Of a stretch of DNA of 64,000 nt, positions 16,894 to 25,869 are shown piece by piece; position 1 is the stretch's first letter, and each line of letters begins with the position of its first letter. Source of the DNA: DATJPW01 sp035506215 (GTDB taxonomy: Bacteria > Desulfobacterota > Desulfomonilia > Desulfomonilales > Desulfomonilaceae); the NCBI GenBank assembly GCA_035506215.1, contig DATJPW010000012.1, positions 17,382-81,381 of the forward strand, given 5' to 3'. Position numbers and translations under genes: made by a program. The notes beneath the pieces were generated by a model. It worked only from the letters and a program-made list of their open reading frames with translations, was not told where the DNA came from and did not search any database.

Positions 16894-19548
16894 TTATCTG
16901 GTTAATCGCACACGTTCCTGCCTCTCGGGAAGGAACGTCGTTCGCACGAGCTTTACTTCGTCTTGTCTGCTGACTACTTTGCCGTCGAGTCGCGCCTCTC
17001 GGAGACCGGCGAGAATCTTGCCGAACAAAGGACCCGGCTTGTACCCCATGGCTATGAGGTCCTTTCCGGTCAGCAGAGGCTTCACGTGCCTCAAAGTAGT
17101 TATGTATTCGGAAATTGCCATTCGTGTTTCTTCGCGAGTAGTCCTTGCCATCATGAATAGAAGCGCCTCAATGCTGAAGTGACTCAGCGATGCGGCAACA
17201 CGGCTCGGGCGATCCAACTGATCACGCGAAAAGAGAGCCAGCACGCGGTGTAGCTCCATTCGTTCTTTTCCCAGATCTTTCAGTTTAGGCCGAATGACCG
17301 AGAACCGCTTCATGACATCTTTGAACTCGTCGTCATCCAGTGTTTCTACAAGTCCCAGGAAGTACACAACCCAAGTTTCCACATCATCCTTTACGAAAAG
17401 GTATTTCCACCAGGAAAGCACGCTTGAGATAGATTCCAGGAGTTCTAATGTGCGAGCCGTGACGCCGAGCGCAGGGTGCAAAGCCTGAGGGATGCCGTAT
17501 CCCGCCATCAGGTTCACCGCCGATAACGGATTATTTTCATTAAGGATATGAATCAATTCGTTCAGTAGGCGTTTGCCCACGACTTTGTCGAACATCTTCA
17601 TCTTAACGGCGCTCTTCATAAGGGCAAGCGTATGCTTGCTGATGGCAAAGGAGAAACGACTACTGAAACGGACCGCTCGCAATATCCTCGTCGGGTCTTC
17701 GACGAAAGCCAAATTGTGCAGCACCCTGATCACCTTCTCCTTAATGTCTCTGGCGCCGCCAAAGAAGTCTATCAACTGTCCAAAGGACCCGGTGTTGAGG
17801 CTTACCGCCAGCGTGTTCATGGTAAAGTCTCTACGGTAGAGATCTCGCTTGATAGAACTGGTTTCAACAGTGGGGAGCGCGCCCGGTCTGGAATAATATT
17901 CGTGTCTGGCGGTCGCTATGTCTATCTTGAATCCCTCCGGAAAAAGCAGCACTGCCGTACCGAACTTTTCGTGTCCCCTTACTCGACAGCCGGGAGAACC
18001 TTCAGCCAATTCCTTGGCAAAGCGGATACCTACGCCCTCGACGACCAGATCAATGTCCAGATTCTGGTTTCTCAGCAGCAGGTCCCTCACCGCGCCGCCC
18101 ACCAGATAGACTTCTTCTCCCCGGCGTTCTGCGACTTCTCCGGCGCGTCGGAAGATTGTGAGTATGTGTTCCGGCAGGAGTTCCTCCATCAGCTTGCGCA
18201 CGCTCCGACTGCGCACTCGCCCGGTAGGGTACTCGTCGGGACCCGCCGAATCGCTGCGCCGCGGGAGCTTCATGTGCTCCAAAAGGTCGCTCCTGCTGAT
18301 CACTCCAACAACTTTGCCGTCCTCGACCACCGGAACCAGCCGTTGCCGGCTCTCCACAATAGTACGCGTAACCTGCTCTATAGACTGTTCCGGTGTCACG
18401 AAGACTAATGCCGGGTTCATGTATTCGGAGACTCGCGCTTCCTCCAAACCGTGATGTCGGGCCTTTTCGACCGAATTGCGATCCAGTATCCCCAAAATGA
18501 AGCCATCGTCCACGACCGGCAGAGAACTGACCTGGTAACGGCTCAAAAATTCTCCAGCTTCCCCTATCGTACGATCAGGTCCCACTGTGATGACCGGCCG
18601 ACTCATAATTTCAGCGGCCGTACGTTTTGGTCGAACTTTTTCATGAAGAAGTGCAATCAGCTTGTCTCGCGCCTGATACAGCGTCATGTCCCTGATATTC
18701 GCGCTGGCCGCGGTGGCATGCCCCCCGCCCCCAAATTCCGCTGCAATTTCCCCGGCATTAACTTCCTCCAGACTGCTGCGAGAAATCAGATGAATGCGAT
18801 CATCCATTCTTATCACCGCGAACAGGGCATCAAGGTTTTCCATGTCCTTCAACTTGTGAACCAGAATTGCCAGATCGCCCACGTAGCCTTCGGCCCCGGC
18901 GGTGGTGACCACAACTTCTACACCGCTAACATTTATGGTTTCCGAATCTTCGATGAGCTGATGCAGAACTTCGATCTGGTCCCTGCTCAGTTCCGTCTGC
19001 ATCATGTTTGATATGACATTGAGATTGGCCCCTCTTGCAAGGAGCCACGCCGCAGCTTCCAGGTCCTCGGCCGTCGTGGATGAAAACGTGAAAGAGCCTG
19101 TATCTTCGTAAATTCCCAGGGAAAGAATCGTGGCCTCTTCCGCATTCACTTCAATATCTCTGGCTCGAATAAGCCTTATCAGCAGGGTTGTTGTGGCGCC
19201 CACCGGTCTAATAAGTTCGTAATTACCCTTCACATCATCTTCCGAGTCCGGATGGTGGTCATAGACATGAACCTGGACCTTGCCTGATTGAGCGAGAGCC
19301 GCGAAACGCCCTATCCTACTCGCTTGACGAGTATCGACCAGAATCAGACGCGTGACTTTGTCCAGATCAATGTCCTTGGCCCGCTCAATGGAAAGTATGT
19401 ACATCGTGGATTCCATGAAGAAATCCCTCAGACTCTTCTCCTGCGAGCCCGGGAAAGCCACGACCGCGTCCGGATAGAGCTTTTGGGCCGCAACCATTGA
19501 GGCAAACGCATCGAAATCCGCATTTACGTGGGTAGTAATGATTTCCAT
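16894..19548 (-). CDS. DHH-CBS-tRNA nucleotidyltransferase fusion (A-adding enzyme type)
   Basis: 884 residues with three modules. Residues 1-310: DHH/DHHA1 phosphoesterase (THVNADFDAFAS, LVDTRQASR, YDHHPDSED, EFGGGGHATAAS). Residues about 315-435: a tandem CBS pair (AAEIMSRPVITVGPD and VSEYMNPALVFVTPE). Residues about 470-884: class II nucleotidyltransferase of the CCA/poly(A) family (VYLVGGAVRDLLL, NLDIDLVVEG catalytic acids, RRDFTMNTLAV, EDPTRILRAVRF). The same order occurs in A-adding enzymes of bacteria that split CCA addition between two proteins, as in Aquifex. Terminal A addition to tRNA is therefore likely; the DHH part may be a nanoRNase. Confidence 0.88.
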   Translation of the reverse strand: MEIITTHVNADFDAFASMVAAQKLYPDAVVAFPGSQEKSLRDFFMESTMYILSIERAKDIDLDKVTRLILVDTRQASRIGRFAALAQSGKVQVHVYDHHPDSEDDVKGNYELIRPVGATTTLLIRLIRARDIEVNAEEATILSLGIYEDTGSFTFSSTTAEDLEAAAWLLARGANLNVISNMMQTELSRDQIEVLHQLIEDSETINVSGVEVVVTTAGAEGYVGDLAILVHKLKDMENLDALFAVIRMDDRIHLISRSSLEEVNAGEIAAEFGGGGHATAASANIRDMTLYQARDKLIALLHEKVRPKRTAAEIMSRPVITVGPDRTIGEAGEFLSRYQVSSLPVVDDGFILGILDRNSVEKARHHGLEEARVSEYMNPALVFVTPEQSIEQVTRTIVESRQRLVPVVEDGKVVGVISRSDLLEHMKLPRRSDSAGPDEYPTGRVRSRSVRKLMEELLPEHILTIFRRAGEVAERRGEEVYLVGGAVRDLLLRNQNLDIDLVVEGVGIRFAKELAEGSPGCRVRGHEKFGTAVLLFPEGFKIDIATARHEYYSRPGALPTVETSSIKRDLYRRDFTMNTLAVSLNTGSFGQLIDFFGGARDIKEKVIRVLHNLAFVEDPTRILRAVRFSSRFSFAISKHTLALMKSAVKMKMFDKVVGKRLLNELIHILNENNPLSAVNLMAGYGIPQALHPALGVTARTLELLESISSVLSWWKYLFVKDDVETWVVYFLGLVETLDDDEFKDVMKRFSVIRPKLKDLGKERMELHRVLALFSRDQLDRPSRVAASLSHFSIEALLFMMARTTREETRMAISEYITTLRHVKPLLTGKDLIAMGYKPGPLFGKILAGLREARLDGKVVSRQDEVKLVRTTFLPERQERVRLTR

Positions 19549-19762
19549 GCTGTCTTACTACGGCAATATTACTCGGCTACAAAACTTCGCCTTGTTTCAT
19601 CCGACAACGCCAACTCGTCGCCGGTCCATTCTAGCGCCTTTAATTATGTTATATCCTGAAAAGCGTTGAAAGCGAAGATAAGTGTACAGTGAAACGGCTT
19701 GCAGGAGGGGAACCGAGTTGATAAGTTGAATCTCAATTTTCAGGCCCTGTGAGGACGATGAA

Positions 19763-20074
19763 TTGGGTGAAGAAAAGCTTACGAAAAGACAGCGCGAGTG
19801 GTTAGAACTCTCCGAAAAGATCGGAGCGGGGCCCATGACAAAAAGCGAACGACAGGCCCTGGAAAAGCTTTACAAGAAAATGCTCCCGCGGGAGCAGCAG
19901 GAACTGTTCGAGTATATAAAAACCCATTTTGGAAAAAAGGACGTGCCGGAGCCCGAGGACGATCCTATCTCGATCATGGAACGCAGGGTCCACACTCCGC
20001 CATCATCGGCTCTCCGCGCTGCGCTATCCACAACACGCACGTCAAGGCCGTGGCAGCCAAAGGGACGGTCATAA
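19763..20074 (+). CDS. Hypothetical protein upstream of serS, C-terminus possibly frameshifted
   Basis: Not recognised. The first about 70 residues are charged and helical (TKRQREWLELSEKIG, KLYKKMLPREQQELFEYIKTHF). They look like real protein and start from TTG 19763 with GAGG upstream. The last 30 residues (from RVHTPP) look out of frame. The overlapping +1-type frame instead ends with a lysine-rich segment (HVKAVAAKGTVITKK) whose TAA overlaps the serS ATG (TAATG). A frameshift near 19980, real or an assembly error, would give one gene of about 115 residues coupled to serS. Existence likely, boundaries unsure. Confidence 0.45.
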   Translation: MGEEKLTKRQREWLELSEKIGAGPMTKSERQALEKLYKKMLPREQQELFEYIKTHFGKKDVPEPEDDPISIMERRVHTPPSSALRAALSTTRTSRPWQPKGRS

Positions 20075-20108
20075 CCAAGAAATCTGCGACCATTGTTAGG
20101 AGATTCTA

Positions 20109-21383
20109 ATGCTGGACATAAATTTTATTCGTAATAACCAGGAGCTTATACGCGATGGCATGCGTAAGAAGCGGATGAGCATGGACTTGGACGAACTGCT
20201 GGCGTGTGACGATGAATTGCGCAAGCTCCGCGCTGATGTGGAGAAACTTCGTTCAGACCGAAACCGAATTTCTAAAGATATTCCAAAACTGCCGGGTGAA
20301 AAAAAAGATGAGGCGGTGGCCGAAGTAAAAGCTATCAGAGAGGCGCTCAACGATAAGGAGCCGAAACAGCGCGAAGCAGAGGTCCGCTTTGAGCAATTAA
20401 TGTTGCTGGTGCCTAATCCGCCGTTGCCGGATGTCCCCGAAGGAGAATCGGAAGAAGACAATGTAGAGGTGCGAAAGTTCGGAACCCCTCCCGTATTTGA
20501 TTTCCCGGCTAAAGACCACCTGGAACTGGCCGAAGGTCTGGGTATTCTCGATATGCCCAGAGCGGTCAAATTCGCGGGCGCTCGCATGTATTGTCTGAAA
20601 AATGAAGGCGCTATGCTTGAATTTGCCCTGTTCAAGTTCACCCTGGATCATCTCGTGTCCAAAGGGTTTCAACCGATGATCGTCCCGCAACTGGTCCGTC
20701 GCGAGGCTATGATCGGCACCGGTTTCTTCCCTCTTGGCGAGGAGGACACTTTTTTCGTCGAAAAAGACGATCTCTATCTGATCGGCACGTCTGAAGTGGC
20801 CTTGGTCTCCTATCACATGGATGAGATCCTCAACGAGAAGGAACTGCCCAAGCACTACTGCGGATACTCCACCTGCTTCCGCCGAGAGGCGGGCTCATAC
20901 GGCCGTGATACACGAGGATTCTATAGGCTGCACCAATTCAACAAGGTGGAACAGGTCAGCATTTGCGTCAATGATCCGGAGGTCTCCCGGCAAGAGCATC
21001 AGATATTATTGAACAATTCCGAACAGATAATGCAGGCATTGGGACTACCTCATCGCGTGGCGCTTGCTTGCGGGGGCGAGACCGGCCAGGGGCAGGTGAT
21101 CAAGCACGAGATTGAAACATGGATGCCTAGCCGCGGAAAATATTCCGAAACCCATTCCTGCTCCTCATTACATGAGTTTCAGGCACGGCGCCTCAAAATT
21201 CGGTGGCGTGGAAAGGACGGCAAGACCCAGTATTGCCACACGCTTAATAACACCGCTGTGGCGTCACCTCGGATACTGATACCGCTATTGGAGAATTTCC
21301 AAAATGCGGATGGCAGCGTGACCATTCCGGAAGTGCTCCGGCCGCTCATGAACGGCATGGAGCGAATTGAACCGAAAATGTGA
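20109..21383 (+). CDS. serS: Serine--tRNA ligase
   Basis: Charges tRNA-Ser. 424 residues: an N-terminal long-arm coiled coil (residues about 25-110), then a class II core with LIGTSEVALVSYH (serine site), motif 2 STCFRREAGSYGRDTRGFYRLHQF, and motif 3 SPRILIPLLENFQ. Where most bacterial enzymes have a GDMG...YDLE segment and NGSGLAVGR, this one has GETGQGQVIKHEIETWMP and LNNTAVASPR, so it belongs to a divergent subgroup. GGAG precedes the ATG. Confidence 0.95.
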   Translation: MLDINFIRNNQELIRDGMRKKRMSMDLDELLACDDELRKLRADVEKLRSDRNRISKDIPKLPGEKKDEAVAEVKAIREALNDKEPKQREAEVRFEQLMLLVPNPPLPDVPEGESEEDNVEVRKFGTPPVFDFPAKDHLELAEGLGILDMPRAVKFAGARMYCLKNEGAMLEFALFKFTLDHLVSKGFQPMIVPQLVRREAMIGTGFFPLGEEDTFFVEKDDLYLIGTSEVALVSYHMDEILNEKELPKHYCGYSTCFRREAGSYGRDTRGFYRLHQFNKVEQVSICVNDPEVSRQEHQILLNNSEQIMQALGLPHRVALACGGETGQGQVIKHEIETWMPSRGKYSETHSCSSLHEFQARRLKIRWRGKDGKTQYCHTLNNTAVASPRILIPLLENFQNADGSVTIPEVLRPLMNGMERIEPKM

Positions 21384-21400
21384 GTTTCTGAAGAGTAACG

Positions 21401-21438
21401 CCCGAGGAGGCCCTTTTTGTAGAAAAGGCCTTCCCGGG
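21401..21438 (+). terminator. Hairpin downstream of serS, possible terminator
   Basis: CCCGAGGAGGCC (from 21401) can pair with GGCCTTCCCGGG (to 21438) with a few mismatches, and the inner CTTTT/AAAAG extends the stem. The next T-rich stretch begins only about 15-20 bases later, so efficient intrinsic termination is uncertain. Confidence 0.35.
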
Positions 21439-21595
21439 TCCCCTCCCCAAAAACTTCTATTATTTTCATTTGTTGCCGATGCAGGAGGCAAAGCGAGGCC
21501 GAATCTTCGGCGGAAACGCTGCCATGAGTTCAGGCGAATGATTTTGGTGTAGGCCGACCCTCAATTTGGTCAGCACGATTACGAGCTATGTCCTA

Positions 21596-22762
21596 ATGAT
21601 CACATTGAACAAAAATTCCGATAGAAGGGTACGGAAGGGTCACCTCTGGGTCTTCTCCAACGAGATAGCCGCCCCACCGGTGTCCGACCTGGAGCCCGGC
21701 TCGGTGCATGAACTTTGCGATGCCAGGGGCGAGTTCCTGGGGATGGTCTATGCCTGTCCATCCAGCTTAATAGCGGCTCGCATACTTTGCAGGAACAAAG
21801 TGAAGATCGATGTTGATTTTTTTCATGACCGTATCCAGGCCGCGCTGGAAAGACGAATGAGACTCTTCCCGGAAAGGGATGCGTACCGCCTTGTTTATGG
21901 CGAAGCCGATTTTCTTCCCGGTCTTGTTGTAGACCGATACGGCAGATTTCTAGTGGTCCAAAGTCTCACATCCGGCATGGATCGATTCTTGGAAGAGGTG
22001 CTGGAGGCACTGATAACGATCCTGAAGCCCGAAGGGGTCTATCTCCGCAACGATTCTCCCTTCAGGGCGCTGGAAGGCCTTCCTCAGGAGAAGAAACCGG
22101 TATATGGGTCGTTCCCGGAGACTGTTCCGATAACGTCGCATGGGCTGACTTTTCTTGTAGATATTCCCAACGGCCAGAAGACCGGATTTTACCTGGACCA
22201 AGAATCCAACCGGTCGCTCATGAAGCGGTATGTAGCGTCCGGAGCCAAGGGCCTGGATCTTTTCTGTTACACGGGAGCCTGGGGACTGCATGCAATCGCG
22301 GCAGGAGCAGCCGAAATGACGGCTGTTGACTCATCGCGGGGTGCGCTCAAACTTGCCGAGGCCAATGCAAAAATAAACGGAATGCTGGACCGATTTGGCG
22401 CGGTTCGGGATAATGTACTAGATTTCTTGAAGAAAACTCAGTTGACCTGGGACATCATCATCCTTGACCCGCCCGCGTTTATAAAGAGTCGTTCGCAGAT
22501 CAAGGACGGCCTGAAAGGCTACATTGACCTGAATCGCCGCTCGCTCGGCAAGCTGAATCCGGGAGGGATTCTGATCACCTGTTCCTGCTCACATCATCTG
22601 GATCGAGCCGCGTTCGAGGACATGTTGCTGTCGGCCTCCAGACAGAGCGGTCGTGAACTCCGCATTCTTGATAGCCGCGGACAAGGCCCTGACCATCCTG
22701 TCCTGCTCTCTATGCCCGAGACTCGGTATCTGAAAGTCGTTGTGGCACAGGCGTGTAAATAG
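21596..22762 (+). CDS. RlmI-type class I rRNA large-subunit methyltransferase (23S rRNA m5C)
   Basis: 388 residues: an N-terminal PUA domain (RRVRKGHLWVFSNEIA, ARGEFLGMVYACPSSLIAARIL), an EEHEE middle (YGEADFLPGLVVDRYG), and a Rossmann methyltransferase (GLDLFCYTGAWGLHAIAAGA, AVDSSRGAL, IIILDPPAFIKSR, ITCSCSHHL with the catalytic-type Cys). Like E. coli RlmI, which modifies C1962 of 23S rRNA. ATG 21596 fits the family start; TTG 21566 upstream is possible. Convergent with the cyclase gene. Confidence 0.9.
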   Translation: MITLNKNSDRRVRKGHLWVFSNEIAAPPVSDLEPGSVHELCDARGEFLGMVYACPSSLIAARILCRNKVKIDVDFFHDRIQAALERRMRLFPERDAYRLVYGEADFLPGLVVDRYGRFLVVQSLTSGMDRFLEEVLEALITILKPEGVYLRNDSPFRALEGLPQEKKPVYGSFPETVPITSHGLTFLVDIPNGQKTGFYLDQESNRSLMKRYVASGAKGLDLFCYTGAWGLHAIAAGAAEMTAVDSSRGALKLAEANAKINGMLDRFGAVRDNVLDFLKKTQLTWDIIILDPPAFIKSRSQIKDGLKGYIDLNRRSLGKLNPGGILITCSCSHHLDRAAFEDMLLSASRQSGRELRILDSRGQGPDHPVLLSMPETRYLKVVVAQACK

Positions 22763-22791
22763 AGTTGGAGAGGCGTAGGTGCGAGGAACGA

Positions 22792-24834
22792 TCAAGCCTC
22801 TGATATCCCTACCACCGGAAAAAGCGTCATAGGTCCCCCTATGCCCTTAAGTTGCACGGTTCTCTCGGGTCCCAATTCCAAGTGTCCGTCAATCCCGTCG
22901 CGAACTGCCTGGGTAATCAAGATCTCGCCACCGTTTCGGTCAGTTTGAGCCTCAACCCGGAATGCAACGTTGATGGCGCTTCCAATGGCGCTGTATTCTT
23001 TGCGTTGTTCAGACCCGATATTTCCCACAACAAGTTGACCGCTGTTAATCCCTATGCCCATTCGCAACTCCGGCAATCCAAGAACGGCATTCTCTCTATT
23101 GAGTTCCGGCATGGCCTTCTGCATATCCAGAGCGCACATGACTGCACGTTTTGCGGCATCCGCCATCACTTGGGGAGCTCCGAAGAAGACAAGAATGCCG
23201 TCCCCGGTAAACTTATCAATAGTTCCCCCGTGCTTCATGACGACATTAATCATTCTGTCCAGATATCTGTTGATCACGGAGAGGACCACCGGAGGTTCCA
23301 GGGCTTCCCCCATAGGCGTTGAGTCGCGAAGGTCCGATACCAGCACCGTGATATTCCTAAGCTCTCCCGTGAGGTTGATCCCTTCGGGAGATTTCAGTAT
23401 CTCCGTTACAACGTCGTCACTCAAATATCTTCCGAATGTCTCTCGTATCTGGCGACGGTCCCTCTCGGTGGAGACGGCCTTAGAAATCAAGAATCCGGCC
23501 GCTGCGGGTAAGAAGACGAAAGAGGATTCGGCCAGGGGCACATCCAACGATCTCCAACCGAAAGCGAGAATAACCGCAAGAGCATAAAGGCTGTATAAAG
23601 CCAAATACAGAAGTACCGCAGGATAAAAGCGAAGCCTGAGAGCGAGAGCTAAGGGCGCCAAGAAAAGAAAAACCGACACAAGTACCGGTGTAGGAAAAGC
23701 CCCGACTTCATGGATAAACCTACCGCTGAGCATTGTGTCCAAAGCGCTTGAGTGCGTTCTGCTAAGTGGAATTTGTTTTTCCACGGGACTGGCGCCCATA
23801 TCGGTATTGCCGGTCCAGGCGATGGATACAATGACTATTTTATCCTTGAACGCTTCAAGAATCTCGGGATCCTGCGACGTTTCAAGCACACTCCGTGCGG
23901 AATAATTCTCAAAATTCTCCCAAACATCGGGTGACCAATTCACAAGCATGCGTCCTGCCGGATCAACAGGGATTTTTATTGTCCCGCGCGGATGGTGAAT
24001 TTCAATCTGATTCTCCCCAAAAACGATTTCTTTTGGGTCCGCATTCAAATAGGCCACCAGTGCGGCTAAGCTAAGACTGGGAACAAGGCGGCCTCCAAGT
24101 CTTATGAACAGACTAATCCTTCGATGAATCCCATCTTCATCAGGCGTGGCATTGATATGCCCGAGCTCTTTGGCTTCCCTGGCAATGGGCGCCAGCGGGA
24201 TAGTCGAGTCCCTTGGCTGTTCAACATACGGTAATTTGAATTTCGGCGGTGCAGAGATCGGCCAGGCTTTTTCGCGCAGGGCCGCTATCTTCATTAGGGT
24301 CGCCGGTTCCGGTACCGCCCCTCGCTCTGCGGAGAACAGGCCTGCGGCCATGACGACTCGACCCGATTCGGAAACGGCACTAGCCAGTGCGTCATCCCCC
24401 TCTTTGCTCCGCCCCTGCGAGGCATACATGATATCAAAGACTATGACTTTGGCTCCCAATTCCGTAAGCCTGTTAACGATTCGAGCGCTTAATGCTCGAT
24501 CCCACGGCCATTGGCCATATTCCTTTATGGTCTCATCATCAATGTCCAGGTGTACTATTTCTGGGTTAAATTCACGTTTGGCAAAGAGACGGGGCTTAGA
24601 GTCGTAAAGTTTGTGGTTTAGCCTTTCGAAGGCGGCTGAAGTCAACGCTGCCGCCATGCTGGGCTGCGGATCGGTGGGATCTTTCGCGTACTGAAGCCCC
24701 ATTGGTGGGCGGAGCTTGACATTCTCCTGTGAGACAAAATAAATGACCGGGAGCGACAGGAACACCCACGAGACGCTAAGCAATACTCCGATTAGCAGGA
24801 TCCTACGGCCGCCCCATACTGACGAAAATGCCAT
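22792..24834 (-). CDS. CHASE2-domain class III adenylate cyclase
   Basis: 680 residues. One N-terminal membrane helix (RILLIGVLLSVSWVFLSLPV), a CHASE2 extracytoplasmic sensor domain (residues about 45-330, with DIDDETIKEYGQWPWDR and VIVFDIMYA), three C-terminal membrane helices (about 345-440), then a catalytic domain. Both metal Asp residues are visible (VLVSDLRDSTPM and DKFTGDGILVFFGAP), the Lys in DKFTGD is of the adenine-selecting type, and the transition-state Asn/Arg pair is in AINVAFRVEA. Likely makes cAMP in response to a periplasmic cue. ATG 24834 is preferred; a GTG at 24903 lies inside a repeat. Third gene of the CHAT/DUF4384 strand run. Confidence 0.88.
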   Translation of the reverse strand: MAFSSVWGGRRILLIGVLLSVSWVFLSLPVIYFVSQENVKLRPPMGLQYAKDPTDPQPSMAAALTSAAFERLNHKLYDSKPRLFAKREFNPEIVHLDIDDETIKEYGQWPWDRALSARIVNRLTELGAKVIVFDIMYASQGRSKEGDDALASAVSESGRVVMAAGLFSAERGAVPEPATLMKIAALREKAWPISAPPKFKLPYVEQPRDSTIPLAPIAREAKELGHINATPDEDGIHRRISLFIRLGGRLVPSLSLAALVAYLNADPKEIVFGENQIEIHHPRGTIKIPVDPAGRMLVNWSPDVWENFENYSARSVLETSQDPEILEAFKDKIVIVSIAWTGNTDMGASPVEKQIPLSRTHSSALDTMLSGRFIHEVGAFPTPVLVSVFLFLAPLALALRLRFYPAVLLYLALYSLYALAVILAFGWRSLDVPLAESSFVFLPAAAGFLISKAVSTERDRRQIRETFGRYLSDDVVTEILKSPEGINLTGELRNITVLVSDLRDSTPMGEALEPPVVLSVINRYLDRMINVVMKHGGTIDKFTGDGILVFFGAPQVMADAAKRAVMCALDMQKAMPELNRENAVLGLPELRMGIGINSGQLVVGNIGSEQRKEYSAIGSAINVAFRVEAQTDRNGGEILITQAVRDGIDGHLELGPERTVQLKGIGGPMTLFPVVGISEA

Positions 24835-24905
24835 TCCTTCAGCGCTCCGATGCAGATTGCCACGGTCTTCCGCACTGAGAATTGCGCAAAGATCACCCTC
24901 CACTA

Positions 24906-24956
24906 CCCCCTCCCGACAAGGAGGGGGAAAGAAGACACTCTCCCCTCGCGGGAGAG
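24906..24956. repeat. Two adjacent REP-like palindromes
   Basis: CCCCCTCC-CGACAA-GGAGGGGG (24906-24927) and CTCTCCC-CTCGC-GGGAGAG (24938-24956), followed by AGGGAAGGGTGAGGGGG. They fill the 256-base gap between the DUF4384 gene and the cyclase start. The second resembles a very common proteobacterial intergenic repeat. The rest of the gap has no gene. Confidence 0.7.
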
Positions 24957-25090
24957 GGAAGGGTGAGGGGGACGACCTTCAACAGGGCCGACAAAGCGCA
25001 AGTTTCACCGCAGTTTGACATAGTTAGGATTCAGTTTATTTGTATTCCTTCACTATCTTGTAGCTGAGTGTCTATCGTTCCTCAAGCAGG

Positions 25091-25786
25091 CTACTCTTTC
25101 CCGAGTTTTTCGTCTTCAGGCTTCAGGCCCTGTCCACCTGTGACGCCACCGGGTTTGCTGCTCCTCGGCGCCATAAGTTCGAGTGCTATTCCACCACTTC
25201 CGGCCGATTTCAGGACAACGGCCTGTCGATTAAAGCCTTCGTCTTGAGACAGGTCATGGAGCTTCGTAGTGAGGACCCCCAATTGTGCGGTGTCCGAATG
25301 AGGGATTCTGATAACGGGGTGGCCTTCAGGCGCCTTCAAGGGATCGAGTTTGAACGGCTTTAAGGCCGCGTAAAAGATGATGACCGCTTCTTTGATTTTT
25401 TCACCGGCCGTAACCTGAATGCTCGAATCAGGCCCGAACAGCGTATATGTTTTCCCGGGAAGAATCAGGTTGTCTGGGGATTCTCCGTTGGGGAACAAGA
25501 CCATGACGTCCCCTTTGGGCGATACGTTGACTGCCATCACGTAGGCTTTGCGAGACGTCTCGAAATTCAAGATGATAGGCTCCCCTTCAGAGAAGGCTTC
25601 CCCCTGCTTCTTCTGCGTCCACACTTTCAAACCGATTGCATTCGGACCCTTTTCTCCCAGAGACATCCAGACCTGCCTGGGATCTGAATTGCCTTCCGAG
25701 CCGGCAAACGCAACAACTGAACTCCACAGAGTACCAACAGTGAACAAAACCAAGACCCCGATCATCTTCCAGGAAGATGCTTTCAT
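25091..25786 (-). CDS. Exported DUF4384 domain protein
   Basis: 231 residues. A signal peptide (WKMIGVLVLFTVGTLWSSVVAFA) is followed by a DUF4384 domain (residues about 55-155: GLKVWTQKKQGEAFSEGEPI, KAYVMAVNVSPKGDVMVLFPN, GKTYTLFGPDSSIQV) and a polar Gly/Lys tail. DUF4384 is of unknown function but is often fused to caspase-like (C14) peptidases. Here it is a separate gene 83 bases downstream of a CHAT caspase-like protease, which supports a joint role. ATG 25786 has AAAGGGGG about 9 bases upstream. Confidence 0.85.
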   Translation of the reverse strand: MKASSWKMIGVLVLFTVGTLWSSVVAFAGSEGNSDPRQVWMSLGEKGPNAIGLKVWTQKKQGEAFSEGEPIILNFETSRKAYVMAVNVSPKGDVMVLFPNGESPDNLILPGKTYTLFGPDSSIQVTAGEKIKEAVIIFYAALKPFKLDPLKAPEGHPVIRIPHSDTAQLGVLTTKLHDLSQDEGFNRQAVVLKSAGSGGIALELMAPRSSKPGGVTGGQGLKPEDEKLGKE

Positions 25787-25869
25787 CGACCGAATCCCCC
25801 TTTCCTTTGACTGGTCCGGATTCAGCCCCAAGCCCGGCCGCCTAGCATCATCATCGTCGGGAGGCCGGT

